Positions 16,774 through 26,226 of a stretch of DNA of 64,000 nt are shown one piece after another (the first letter of the stretch is position 1; each line of letters starts with the position of its first letter). The notes beneath the pieces are model-generated. The model was not told the DNA's origin, did not search any database, and saw only the letters and a program-made list of their open reading frames with translations. Source of the DNA: DYKG01 sp964596185. GTDB taxonomy: Bacteria; Muiribacteriota; Ozemobacteria; Ozemobacterales; Ozemobacteraceae. The DNA lies in assembly GCA_964596185.1 (NCBI GenBank), contig CAZQUE010000001.1, positions 62,001 to 126,000 of the forward strand, given 5' to 3'. Made by a program: the position numbers and the translations under genes.

Positions 16774-19700
16774 TTAATGAAAGAAGGGGGCGAGAAGATC
16801 CTTCAATGCACTCATGCTGAATGGCTTGGCGATACTGCCATCGAAGCCGAACTTTTCTGGCGACTTGATGACCGGGTCGGCGGCATAGCCACTGGCAGCA
16901 AAAACCGGCAGGGTTTTTCCTGAATTGCGGATAATTTCGCAGGTTTCCTTGCCACCCATTTTTCCAGGTACGGTCAAGTCTAAAATAAGAGCACGGTAGG
17001 TGTTTCGACTATCTGAAAGCTCTTCGATAACCTGTTGGCCGTCAGTCACCGCTTTGACTTCAAAGCCCATGCCGGAGAGCATTTCAAACAGAATGTCCCT
17101 GATTATTTCTTCATCGTCCATGACGAGAATTTTGCCGCTGAGTTGATAATCGGTTCGTTCGGGTGCTTTACTATTCAGGCGGTCTCTTTTAACGGCTTTT
17201 GGCAGAAAAATATTGAAGGCACAACCGGGTTTGTGTGAAGAATCGATCATAATCATGCCGCCGTGGCGGGCAATTATCGAATATGAGATGGCCAGACCCA
17301 GGCCCTGGTTGCCCTGTTTCGTCGAGAAAAACGGGTCAAAAATATTGGCGGCAAATTTTTCCGAGATTCCAGGTCCATTATCGCTGAATGATATTTTAAC
17401 GTATTCCCCGGGGGGCAGGCTGATACCACTTTCTCGATCTACTTTGAAATTTGCGGCGTGAATCTCGATTTCGCCGCCATTTACCATTGCCTGGCGGGAA
17501 TTTAGAACAAGGTTGTTGATGACCTGGCCGATTTGGCCGGGGTCGAAAAGGCATGGGTGAAGACTTCCCGATGAGGTTTTTAGTTTTATGTTGGAACCGG
17601 TCAGGCCGAACTGAGCGGCTTCGACTATGCAAGGCATGATTTCTGCATTGACAAGTTCAGGTTCGCCACCTCTGGCAAAGGTAATCAGTTGGCGGGTCAG
17701 AGCTCTCGCCGGCTCCATGCTGCTTAACGCTGTTTTTAGAAAAGCCTCTTTTTTGACAGGGTTGCTGTCATACAGTGCCAGTTCGATGTTGCCAAAAATT
17801 CCGCAGAGAAAATTGTTGAAATTATGGGCAATGCCGCCTGCCAGCGCGCCAAGGGCTTCTATTTTCTGATTGCGATTGGCCATTTTTTCAAGCTGAAGAC
17901 GCTCGATTTCCAATTTCTTGCGCTCGGTAACATCGTGAACTATACCGGAAATTTTGAAAGGGTTTCCGGCTTCATCGCGAATCAGGTTTCCTGGAACGCC
18001 CCAGATAGTTCTAAGCTCGCCATCAGGACGAATAATTCTAAATTCACAGGGAGTGATCGGACGGTTCTGGTCGATTTGCCTTCTGAGTTCCTGAACCTTT
18101 TCAAGGTCTTCGGGATGAACGTATTTTGACAATAAAATTTCAGGGCTTTCGGTGGTTTCTTCTCTTTTAAGGCCATAAATGCTGAAAATTTCATCAGACC
18201 ATGAGATCTGATTCTGACGAATGTCCCATTGCCAGCTGCCGACCTGGGCAATTTTCTGGGCTAATTGCAAAGCCTGAGCCTGCTCCTGTATTTTTTGCTG
18301 CGCCTTCTTGGCTTCGGTAATGTCTGAAAAGTAAACGGTGACACCATCTGAGAATGGATAAGTTCTTACTTCAAACCATTCAATATTTTCGTTATTGCCG
18401 GTTGCAGCTTCATAATGGTTTGGTTGCATCTGGTCGTGGGCTTCGCATAGTTGTTTTTCGAAAATCGATAAAAACTCTTTTGGAAAGACTTGTTTGATGG
18501 TTTTGCCAATAGCCTGCTCTGCTTTTATACCAAGAATTTTTTCGGCTGCTAAATTGAAATAGGTGATTTTGAACTTTGAATTCAACGAGAAAAAACCGTC
18601 TTTGATACTTTCAAGGATCTGGTTTTTCTTTTTGGTTTCTTCTTTAGCCATAATTTCGGCCTTGATGCGCGAGGTGGCATCCACTAACGTGAAGACAAGG
18701 GAAGATACCTGTCCGGTCTCGTTTTTAACGGGTATGAGGCTCCAGTCCCAATAGGTCAAGCCTCGTTCGGGCTGGTGTGCAAAAACGAACGGTTTACCCT
18801 GAACGAAATACGGTTGGCCGGTTGCGACCACCTCAGTGAATATCGCTTTATATTCGGCATTTGGGTATTGAATGAAGTGGTTTTTCCCGGGGAAAAAGTC
18901 CTCAGGTTGATTGAAATTCTTCGCAAAGGCGTGATTGACCAGGATGTAATTGAAATCAGTGTCTAGATAGGCACTGAGAAAATGGGTGTGATGCAGAATT
19001 ACTTTCAATAAATTGTTTGATTCAATCAGGCGTTTTTCGCTCGCTTTCAACGCAAGCTGATTTTCTTTGATTTCGGTAACATCGACGAAGGTAATAATGA
19101 CGCCGTCGATGCGATCGTCTTCCGTTCTAAATGGGTTAATGTTCCGAATGAAAAATTTCCCATCAGAAGACTCGATTTCTTTGCTTTCAGCGACCAGTGT
19201 TTTGAGAACTCTATCGATCGAGCTGGAAAGATTGTGTTCTTTCAGGCGATTGTTAAGATCATCGATTGGTCGTCCAATGTCTGAAGGAATGAGACTGAAA
19301 AGTTGTCTGGCTGCGGGTGTGAATTTTCTGATGATAGAGTTGCGGTCGAGGAAAACCGTTGCCACGTCAGTACAATTGATGAAGTTTATAATGTCGTTGT
19401 TGGCTATTTCAAGTTCTTCAACTTTACTTCGCAACTGAGAGTTTACTGAATTAAGTTCTTCATTTAGAGATTGCAATTCTTCTTTGGAGGTTTCCAGCTC
19501 TTCATTGGTCGACTGCAATTCTTCATTCATCGACATCATTTCTTCGTTTGATGCTTTCAACTCTTCATTTGAAGTTTCCAGTTCTTCGATTGTATTTTGC
19601 AGATCTTCTCGAGTTTCATTCAATTCCTGCTCTAATTGCTTAACCAGAGGTTCCTCATTCGCAGAAGAGGAGCAGTTGACGCAATGCTCCATTTTGAGCA

Positions 19701-21582
19701 GTTCTTCATCAGCAAAGCTGATAAGGAACATTCCTTCTGAAATTCCATTTTCGCTCAAGGGCAAAATATCAATTTTCACGGAACAAGATTTATTGCTTCT
19801 GGAAACTTGAATGCCGGAAATCTGTACGGTCGTATTTTCCTTTTGTGCTTTGTGAAGAGCTGTTCGCAGTCTGTTTTTTATGCCTTCGCGAGCCATGGCG
19901 ATAACGTCGAAATTAGGCTCATTTTTTGGCAAATTCAGATATCTTTCTGTTTGCCCATAGAAGTAAACTATTTGGCTGCGGTTATTAATTATTACTGCAG
20001 CTGGAGCATATCTTCGCAGGAGTTGGGTGTGCATAATCGATTCCAGGCTCTGCTGAAATGGCGATGGCTTGTTTTCACGGCGTCGCATTCTCGAGCTGTA
20101 AAGATGAGCCGCGTAGGCAGAATCTCTGAGTCTCTCACCACGTTTGTTTCCGGTTAGTTTGTAAATGCGCAGTTTTTTCGACACGCATTCGAAAAGATCG
20201 TTCTTATAGCCGACAGTCTCTGAACAACCAAGCAGTAGATAGCCACCGTCTCTAAGAGAGAAGCTGAAAAGGTCAATTATGCTTTTTTGAATTTCCGGAT
20301 CAAGGTATATCAGCAGATTACGGCAGCTGATGAAGTCAAGGTCTGAAAACGGAGCATCGCTGATCAGGTTTTGTGCTGCGAAAATGATTGATTCGCGGAT
20401 CGTTCTGTTAATGCGAAAACCATTTTCTTCGATAGTGAAGAAGCGTCGCAATCTTTCTTTGGAGACTTTTTCCGAGATGATTGCCGGGAAAATCCCTGTT
20501 CTTGCATTGGCAATCGCATTTTCATCTATGTCAGTGGCAAAAATCTGGGCGTTGAATGGCCGGTTGTATTCTTCGAAAAGCTCGTAAAGAATTATCGCTA
20601 CACTATAGGCTTCTTCGCCACTGGAGCAGCCTGGAATCCATACTCTTATCGGCGAATTATCAGGAAGTGCCTTGATGATTTTTCTGAATACGTCGTTTTG
20701 GAGTTTTTTCCAGACTTCTTCGTCACGAAAAAACTCGGTCACTCCAATAAGGAGGTCTTTGAACAGCTGCAGGGCTTCTGCCGGGTTTTCCTGGATAAGA
20801 TTGGCATAGGCATTCATGCTCTCGATGTTTTTTAAACCCATTCGCCTAAGAATTCTTCGAATCAGAGTATTTTTTTTGTAAAATCTGAAATCGTAATTGG
20901 CGGCTGCTTTGACGATGGTAAGGATCTGTTCGAGTTCGTCGAGGTTTTTCAACGCAAGATTGCCGGAAATGTATGCGTGTTCGAGATATTTTTCGATTGC
21001 GTCGGGAATTTGCGGCAGATCCAATATCAGATCAACGTAACCGGTTTTGATTGCATTTTCGGGCATCTCAGGGAACTCTGCCGTTTCAGGACTCTGAGCG
21101 ATTACCATTCCGCCATTTTCTTTAATAAGTTTTATACCGCATGAACCGTCATTTAAGGTGCCGGTGAGAATTACCGCAATCGCTTTTTCCCTGAAACATT
21201 CTGCCAAAGAACGGAAGAAGATGTCGATTTGCTGGCTGGTAGTTTCTTCTGAAGACTGATTGGAAAGTCTGAAAATTCCATTTTCAATACTTAAATTCTT
21301 ACCTGATGGCAGAACATAAATGTTTCCAGTTTCTATAACCATGCCATCAGCTATTGAAATGACTTTCAAGACTGTGTGGCGAGAGAGAATATCAACCAGA
21401 ATACTTTTATGGCTAGGCTCCAGATGCTGGATGAGAACATAGCTTGCGCCAAGTTTGTTCGGAAGAAGACTAATGAAACTTTTCAGGGCTTCGAGGCCAC
21501 CCGCGGATGTGCCTACCCCGATCAATGAAAAATCAGGCGTGCTTGCTTCTTCTTTTGGTTCAACGGAAGTGAAATTGTTCAT
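16774..21582 (-). CDS. CheB-CheR-PAS-histidine kinase-receiver hybrid protein
   Basis: Very large signalling protein of 1602 residues. Order: CheB methylesterase (about 18-200; GTSAGGLEAL, IQHLEPSH, LTGTLNDGSCG); CheR methyltransferase (about 210-480; IRRILRRMG, TEFFRD, WIPGCSSGEEAYS, FATDID, CRNLLIYL); a long Glu/Asn-rich coiled coil (about 650-745); several PAS domains (to about 1190) with PAC-type ends; HisKA with GGIAHNFNNFL; HATPase (GQGLGLAISYSI); receiver domain (about 1480-1600; LVMDDEE, ALILDLTVPG). No membrane segment, so cytoplasmic. Such hybrids usually act on chemotaxis-like or unknown outputs; no receptor gene is nearby. Confidence 0.9.
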   Translation of the reverse strand: MNNFTSVEPKEEASTPDFSLIGVGTSAGGLEALKSFISLLPNKLGASYVLIQHLEPSHKSILVDILSRHTVLKVISIADGMVIETGNIYVLPSGKNLSIENGIFRLSNQSSEETTSQQIDIFFRSLAECFREKAIAVILTGTLNDGSCGIKLIKENGGMVIAQSPETAEFPEMPENAIKTGYVDLILDLPQIPDAIEKYLEHAYISGNLALKNLDELEQILTIVKAAANYDFRFYKKNTLIRRILRRMGLKNIESMNAYANLIQENPAEALQLFKDLLIGVTEFFRDEEVWKKLQNDVFRKIIKALPDNSPIRVWIPGCSSGEEAYSVAIILYELFEEYNRPFNAQIFATDIDENAIANARTGIFPAIISEKVSKERLRRFFTIEENGFRINRTIRESIIFAAQNLISDAPFSDLDFISCRNLLIYLDPEIQKSIIDLFSFSLRDGGYLLLGCSETVGYKNDLFECVSKKLRIYKLTGNKRGERLRDSAYAAHLYSSRMRRRENKPSPFQQSLESIMHTQLLRRYAPAAVIINNRSQIVYFYGQTERYLNLPKNEPNFDVIAMAREGIKNRLRTALHKAQKENTTVQISGIQVSRSNKSCSVKIDILPLSENGISEGMFLISFADEELLKMEHCVNCSSSANEEPLVKQLEQELNETREDLQNTIEELETSNEELKASNEEMMSMNEELQSTNEELETSKEELQSLNEELNSVNSQLRSKVEELEIANNDIINFINCTDVATVFLDRNSIIRKFTPAARQLFSLIPSDIGRPIDDLNNRLKEHNLSSSIDRVLKTLVAESKEIESSDGKFFIRNINPFRTEDDRIDGVIITFVDVTEIKENQLALKASEKRLIESNNLLKVILHHTHFLSAYLDTDFNYILVNHAFAKNFNQPEDFFPGKNHFIQYPNAEYKAIFTEVVATGQPYFVQGKPFVFAHQPERGLTYWDWSLIPVKNETGQVSSLVFTLVDATSRIKAEIMAKEETKKKNQILESIKDGFFSLNSKFKITYFNLAAEKILGIKAEQAIGKTIKQVFPKEFLSIFEKQLCEAHDQMQPNHYEAATGNNENIEWFEVRTYPFSDGVTVYFSDITEAKKAQQKIQEQAQALQLAQKIAQVGSWQWDIRQNQISWSDEIFSIYGLKREETTESPEILLSKYVHPEDLEKVQELRRQIDQNRPITPCEFRIIRPDGELRTIWGVPGNLIRDEAGNPFKISGIVHDVTERKKLEIERLQLEKMANRNQKIEALGALAGGIAHNFNNFLCGIFGNIELALYDSNPVKKEAFLKTALSSMEPARALTRQLITFARGGEPELVNAEIMPCIVEAAQFGLTGSNIKLKTSSGSLHPCLFDPGQIGQVINNLVLNSRQAMVNGGEIEIHAANFKVDRESGISLPPGEYVKISFSDNGPGISEKFAANIFDPFFSTKQGNQGLGLAISYSIIARHGGMIMIDSSHKPGCAFNIFLPKAVKRDRLNSKAPERTDYQLSGKILVMDDEEIIRDILFEMLSGMGFEVKAVTDGQQVIEELSDSRNTYRALILDLTVPGKMGGKETCEIIRNSGKTLPVFAASGYAADPVIKSPEKFGFDGSIAKPFSMSALKDLLAPFFH

Positions 21583-21625
21583 GATGCTCTCTTTAATCCT
21601 GATTGCGTCCCCGGTCTTTTTGCCA

Positions 21626-21655
21626 ATTATAAGTTTAAGAAATCATGTTTTGCAA
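21626..21655 (-). promoter_or_regulatory. sigma-70-type promoter of the hybrid kinase gene
   Basis: Minus strand TTGCAA (21655-21650), 18-base spacer, perfect TATAAT (21631-21626), about 44 bases before the start codon. Confidence 0.5.
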
Positions 21656-21679
21656 GCTAAACTTTCTGATTTAACAGGG

Positions 21680-21707
21680 TTCCAATTTTGCGTGACTTCA
21701 TTATAAT
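21680..21707 (+). promoter_or_regulatory. sigma-70-type promoter of the 21746 gene
   Basis: TTCCAA (21680-21685), 16-base spacer, perfect TATAAT (21702-21707). The -35 match is weak. Lies back to back with the kinase promoter in the same divergent region. Confidence 0.45.
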
Positions 21708-21745
21708 GTAATGTACAACAACATGTTTTAGAGGTGTAGTCTGTG

Positions 21746-22801
21746 ATGAGTAACAGATTGAAAATAATTTGTCTTTTGATGCTGACATTGTCTCTGCCTG
21801 GATTCGCCGGCGAATTCAAGGACTGGATCAAAAGTAACTATGAAGCCACTCATTATCAACAGGATCAACTACAGCTGGTTGATCCTAAAGGTGATGCATT
21901 TTTGATCAGGAAGCTTGATCAGGTGCCAATGAAGTTGATCGATGCACTGGTAAAAAGTTCTTACCCCCAGGCAGAAATTCAAAAAGAAAAAGAGCTAAAA
22001 GCTCTTGAAGAAAGCAAAAAGGATGCAGCTGGTTTCCAGATTGGCAGGTCAGTTCCAATTGATGTTGATCGTTTGGTGAACAAGTTGCACGAAATCATGA
22101 ACGATTATTACCCCAACATCGTTCCTAAATTGGGTGAAGAGCATGAATGGTCTCCAGAAGCCAAACGCTACCTGATTTATGGTTTCTGGCATCGTTTTGG
22201 TCGCCATGTTTTTCGTAAGCAGAAAGAATTTCCAAGCCCTTTGTTTTTTCGCTCGAAACTCTTTTTGCTACTTGCTTGCGGCTGGACCTCAAGATATGCT
22301 TTCACCGGCGCTGAAGAGGCTTTGAAAAAGAGAATCATGCTTTATCCTGACGGTAAGATGCAATTGCATCACATGTTTCTCGAAAGCTATGTTCTTAACC
22401 GTGGCAATCTTTATTTGACATTATTAACTGCTGAAAATGTTCTCGCCGGAGATCCTTATCGGGTTGACCGTGAAAATGATCCTATTCAGAAAAAACTGGC
22501 TTATCTGCGTCATGACAGTGTGCAGATGGGTGATAACTACGGTGCCTGGTATCATTTCTTCGGTATTTCCATGTATGCGCTGATGCGCTCAGGCATTACC
22601 GCCCGCGCTGTAGCAGAAATTGAAAGCCTCGGTTCTCTTTTCCTTGAAGGAAAAGATAAACAGGAAGATTATATAAATCGCTACGGCGCTATTTTTGGCA
22701 AAAAGTTCAAGAAAATGTTTAAGTCAGGCGTCTGGCAAAAACCCTTGAGCAAAGAAGCCAGAACCGATTACATGCTTCCCAATCCAATGCTTAAAAAATA
22801 G
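21746..22801 (+). CDS. exported protein of unknown function
   Basis: I do not recognise a family. The protein (351 residues from the ATG at 21746; a GTG at 21743 is possible) begins with a Sec signal peptide: basic MSNRLK, a hydrophobic run, then cleavage near GFAGEF. The rest is soluble, rich in aromatic and basic residues, with a WHRFGRHVFRK segment and a stretch around 165-190 (LFLLLACGWTSRY) that is mildly hydrophobic. GAGGTG ribosome site 9 bases before the ATG. It converges with mgtE. A periplasmic or outer-membrane-associated location is inferred from the signal only. Confidence 0.65.
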   Translation: MSNRLKIICLLMLTLSLPGFAGEFKDWIKSNYEATHYQQDQLQLVDPKGDAFLIRKLDQVPMKLIDALVKSSYPQAEIQKEKELKALEESKKDAAGFQIGRSVPIDVDRLVNKLHEIMNDYYPNIVPKLGEEHEWSPEAKRYLIYGFWHRFGRHVFRKQKEFPSPLFFRSKLFLLLACGWTSRYAFTGAEEALKKRIMLYPDGKMQLHHMFLESYVLNRGNLYLTLLTAENVLAGDPYRVDRENDPIQKKLAYLRHDSVQMGDNYGAWYHFFGISMYALMRSGITARAVAEIESLGSLFLEGKDKQEDYINRYGAIFGKKFKKMFKSGVWQKPLSKEARTDYMLPNPMLKK

Positions 22802-22825
22802 TGTGCCACGGGCGTGGGCATTTCT

Positions 22826-24682
22826 TCAGCTCATGGCATAAGAAAGCATTGTAAAAGCAACTGCATAATAAATTATCAATGCGAAAATATCGTTGGACGA
22901 GGTTACGAAAGGCCCGGAAGCTACCGCAGGGTCGATTTTGAAGCGATCGAACACGATTGGCACGAGTGCGCCGAACATCGCGGCAAAGGTCATTGACGCC
23001 ATCATTGCGATGGCAACAGTCAAAGCCAGAAAGATGGCAGAAAAATTGGCTGAAGTGGCCACATCGGTAGCAATCAGGTAGCGAGCCCATATTCCGACAA
23101 TGGTTCCGCAGGCTACGCCCATCAGTCCGCCGGCAGCAATTTCGCTAATCAGTCTTTTGAAAAGATCCCCGCCGGAAAATGAGTTGAGCGCCATCCCACG
23201 AATGATCAATGTCGAAGATTGTATGCCGGTATTTCCTCCCATGGCCATTACCACCGGAACAAAGAAAGCCAGAACCAGAACCTGACTAAATTCGGTCATG
23301 AAGTTTTTAAGAATCGAGCTGGTGATGAAACCCGTGCCGAGAGTTATAAGCAGCCAGGGTAATCGAGCCCGGCAGGCTTGTAGTGGTGAGGTGTAATTCA
23401 ATTCATCTTCGCTTGAACCGGCAAATTTGAAAAGATCTTCAGATGCTTCTTCTTCGATTACGTCGACGACGTCATCGACGGTTACGACCCCGACTATTTG
23501 CTGCTGCTGATTTACAACCGGTATGGCCATGTAGTCGTATTTGCTGATGAGATTGGCGACTTCTTCCTGTTCGGTGTCGGTGTAGACGATGACCAGGTCG
23601 TCATCCATGATTTCCGTTACCAATTGGGCAGGATTTGCAGAAAGCAGATCGCGAATTGAAACAACGCCTTTGAGTTTTTCGTCTGAATCGATGACATACA
23701 TGTAATAGATGATTTCAATGTCAGCTGCAACAAGGCGAAGGTGGGAAAATGCGTCGGCAACGGTGAAATCTTCAAAAATCGCTGCGTATTCGGTGGTCAT
23801 AAGACCGCCGGCGGTGTCTTCGCGGTGTTCGAGCAGTTTTCTTACATCGCTGGAATCGTCGAGATCCATGTGCTCGAGGATGGCTTTCGCTTTTTCCTGG
23901 TCCATGTCCTGTAGCAGGTCGGCTGCTTCATCCGGATCCATTTCCTCGATAATCTCAGAGGCGGTTTCTGCATCGAGATTTTCAATGATTTGCAGCTGAG
24001 TTTCAGCTTCAGCTTCAGCAAGCGTTTCTGCAGCAACATCTTCGTCAAGATTCTCGAGAATAGAGATTCGTTCAGATTGATCAAGATCTTCAAGAATTTC
24101 AGCGAGATCGGCTGGGTGGAGGTTTTGCAGGTTGTCAGACGTTTCTTCAGAAGTCAGATTCGCAAATTGATCACTGAAACCGATGATTTTGTCCCAGCCG
24201 ATTATGTCTTCGTCCATTTCGACGCCGAGTTTTTTGAGAACCGGTCCGACGTATCTTTCGAGGCCAAGGCGCCTTAGCGCAGCGCTGAAACTGATGTCTA
24301 TACCAATAACACTCAAAAGGCCGTTTTCGGTGATGGCAACTTTGAGGTCATTTATTTGTACTGTTCTGACGTTAACGGTATCGATAACCGATTTGTCCCA
24401 GAGCTGGGTTGCGGTTACCATGCCGGCGGCTTCTGAAAATGGCGGCAAATCACTCATCGTCTTGATGAGAAGAAATTTCTCTGGCGAGAAGTCTTTGAAA
24501 TCACTGCGTTTGGCAAGTCGTGTCGTTGCTGAATCGAACGCAAAAACGACGACTTTATCAAAGCAGGGAAGGCCGTTTTTAAGCTTTACAACAAAATCGG
24601 TGACGTAACCCGACTGGCGACCGCTATCGCTTAAAACCGGAGTACCGATAAGGGTTTTCAGGTAATATGTTTTTACGTTCAT
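22826..24682 (-). CDS. mgtE: MgtE-type magnesium transporter with N-terminal PRC-barrel domain
   Basis: Inner-membrane Mg2+ channel. From the N-terminus: PRC-barrel-like domain (about 1-75, with LIGTPVLSDSGRQ), a second small domain, the MgtE N superhelical domain made of LHPADLAEILEDL and further Asp/Glu-rich helical repeats (about 180-290), two CBS domains (about 295-425), then five membrane helices (about 450-618; PVVMAMGGNTGIQSS). Magnesium binding to the acidic helical and CBS parts gates the pore in the family. I chose the ATG at 24682; an ATG at 24694 exists but has its purine-rich stretch directly against the codon. The PRC addition is not found in the classical Thermus protein. Confidence 0.9.
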   Translation of the reverse strand: MNVKTYYLKTLIGTPVLSDSGRQSGYVTDFVVKLKNGLPCFDKVVVFAFDSATTRLAKRSDFKDFSPEKFLLIKTMSDLPPFSEAAGMVTATQLWDKSVIDTVNVRTVQINDLKVAITENGLLSVIGIDISFSAALRRLGLERYVGPVLKKLGVEMDEDIIGWDKIIGFSDQFANLTSEETSDNLQNLHPADLAEILEDLDQSERISILENLDEDVAAETLAEAEAETQLQIIENLDAETASEIIEEMDPDEAADLLQDMDQEKAKAILEHMDLDDSSDVRKLLEHREDTAGGLMTTEYAAIFEDFTVADAFSHLRLVAADIEIIYYMYVIDSDEKLKGVVSIRDLLSANPAQLVTEIMDDDLVIVYTDTEQEEVANLISKYDYMAIPVVNQQQQIVGVVTVDDVVDVIEEEASEDLFKFAGSSEDELNYTSPLQACRARLPWLLITLGTGFITSSILKNFMTEFSQVLVLAFFVPVVMAMGGNTGIQSSTLIIRGMALNSFSGGDLFKRLISEIAAGGLMGVACGTIVGIWARYLIATDVATSANFSAIFLALTVAIAMMASMTFAAMFGALVPIVFDRFKIDPAVASGPFVTSSNDIFALIIYYAVAFTMLSYAMS

Positions 24683-24809
24683 GATCGTCAACATCCTGGT
24701 GCATTTTGCTGGTACTCCTTTTCTTCAATTTTGGGCTATTGCATGATACTCCTGAATCATTGGTTTTTCCAGCTTTAAAAATGATGGTATGGGCAAAGCT
24801 TATAAAAAT

Positions 24810-24838
24810 TTGACTGCACGACTTGTTCAAGCTAGACT
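24810..24838 (+). promoter_or_regulatory. sigma-70-type promoter of the methionine gamma-lyase-like gene
   Basis: TTGACT (24810-24815), 17-base spacer, TAGACT (24833-24838). Start of transcription is expected near 24845, so upstream in-frame ATG codons (24789) cannot be used and the ATG at 24876 is the start. Confidence 0.65.
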
Positions 24839-24875
24839 GAGTTCAGACAATAGAAATGAAAGGAATGCTAATCAC

Positions 24876-26177
24876 ATGGCTGAACACTCTTGGTTTGCCA
24901 ACTGGGTAGAACGCAAGGAAAAGTATGCTCGAACCGATGAAAAGTTGCTTTCTGCAGATCGTTTCGGTTCGATCGGTGTAGGCATAGGCTTGCCAAACAT
25001 TGTACAGAAGTCAACCTTCAGTTTTAGAAACGTCAAGGATGGTGCGGATCGATTTCTCGGTGTTTCCAAAAGTGGTGAGCGGCCTTTTGCCAGAATATAT
25101 ACGCGCCTGGGTAATCCAACCACCGAATACCTTGAAAAGGCTCTTTTTCAGCTCGACTGTCAGCATATAATCGATGCCGCTCTGGCCGCTGATGAACGCA
25201 AACCAACCATTGCTTCGCTTGTGTGTTCTTCCGGAATGGCAGCTATTTCATGTACCACTCTGGCGCTGGTCAAAAGTGGCGATGAAGTAATTTGCGGCAG
25301 CGTTTACGGCTGTACCGATGGCTTCTTCAGGACGCTGGAAAAGTTTCAGATTAAAACCCATTTTGTCGATACGACCAATGTTGAAATTGTCAAAAAAACA
25401 CTTGAAGAAAATCCAAAAATCGCTATGGTTTTTCTTGAAACCCCAGATAATCCAACTCTCCGCATTTCAGATATCGAGGCAATTTCTAAAATGACGCAGG
25501 CGCGTGGAATTCCTCTGGTCATAGATAATACCTTTGCAACTCCTTATCTGCAGCAACCTTTCAGACTTGGTGCGGATATCGTCGTTCAAAGTTTGACGAA
25601 ATATGTCAATGGTCATTCGACCAGCGTTGCCGGAGTCGTCATTGGTCCATGGGAATTCATGAGCCAGCACCTTTTTCACATTTACAAAGATTTTGGCCCA
25701 ACCCCAAGTCCTTTCGATTCCTGGCTGAATTCTCAAGGTCTCCAAACTCTGCATTTGCGTGTGGAAAGAGCCTGTGCCTCGGCTATCGAGATCGCCAGTC
25801 GTCTGGAAAAGCACGACAAAGTAGAGAGAGTTTTTTATCCAGGTCTTCCCTCGCACCCTGATCATCACCTGATGAAAAAGCAGATGCGTTTGGGCGGCGG
25901 CATCATCGCTCTGGAATTGAAAGATGGTTATGAGCCAGCTCAGCGTTTGATGGATTACTTTGCCAGTTACACGACCCCAGGAGAACTGGCTGTCAGCCTT
26001 GGTAGCGCAGTGACTTACTTTCAACACCCAGCATCGATGACCCATTCCGGAGTTCCTGAAGAAGATCGCCTTAAGAGAGGTATTACTCAGGGGCTTGTTC
26101 GCATTTCGGTCGGTCTGGAGGGCGTAGAAACCCTCTGGGATGCCATTGAAAAAGGTCTTGAAGAAGCTTATTCCTGA
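24876..26177 (+). CDS. PLP-dependent Cys/Met metabolism enzyme, methionine gamma-lyase type
   Basis: Member of the cystathionine gamma-synthase/lyase family with 433 residues. The PLP lysine is Lys242 (SLTKYVNGHS), the pyridine-nitrogen aspartate is Asp217 (VIDNTF), and the YGCT motif (144-147) has the cysteine that marks methionine gamma-lyases, where cystathionine enzymes usually have YGGT. It would split methionine into methanethiol, ammonia and 2-oxobutyrate. The C-terminal SLGSAVTYFQHPASMTHSG segment is typical. AAAGGA ribosome site 11 bases upstream. An N-terminal extension of about 25 residues relative to the family. Homocysteine/cystathionine lyase remains possible. Confidence 0.85.
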   Translation: MAEHSWFANWVERKEKYARTDEKLLSADRFGSIGVGIGLPNIVQKSTFSFRNVKDGADRFLGVSKSGERPFARIYTRLGNPTTEYLEKALFQLDCQHIIDAALAADERKPTIASLVCSSGMAAISCTTLALVKSGDEVICGSVYGCTDGFFRTLEKFQIKTHFVDTTNVEIVKKTLEENPKIAMVFLETPDNPTLRISDIEAISKMTQARGIPLVIDNTFATPYLQQPFRLGADIVVQSLTKYVNGHSTSVAGVVIGPWEFMSQHLFHIYKDFGPTPSPFDSWLNSQGLQTLHLRVERACASAIEIASRLEKHDKVERVFYPGLPSHPDHHLMKKQMRLGGGIIALELKDGYEPAQRLMDYFASYTTPGELAVSLGSAVTYFQHPASMTHSGVPEEDRLKRGITQGLVRISVGLEGVETLWDAIEKGLEEAYS

Positions 26178-26188
26178 TTGTATTTTTA

Positions 26189-26226
26189 AAAAATCGTCCG
26201 AAGCAGATCAGCCTCGGGCGATTTTT
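26189..26226. terminator. bidirectional rho-independent terminator
   Basis: A 13-base stem AAAAATCGTCCGA (26189-26201) pairs with TCGGGCGATTTTT (26214-26226) with one G-T wobble. It has A- and T-runs on both sides, so it can stop the plus-strand lyase transcript and the minus-strand EVE gene, whose last codons form part of the 3' arm. Confidence 0.85.

Noticed and set aside
22802..22825. Terminator hairpin between the convergent 21746 gene and mgtE
   Set aside because: CCACG-GG-CGTGG has only a two-base loop and no T-run; too weak to call.
24695..24809. M-box magnesium riboswitch before mgtE
   Set aside because: The divergent region leaves about 100 bases and shows no matching stems; an M-box needs about 160.
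25467..26045. 192-codon open frame on the minus strand inside the methionine gamma-lyase-like gene
   Set aside because: It is fully antisense to a well-supported enzyme, has no ribosome site and reads as unfamiliar low-information protein; a shadow of codon bias.
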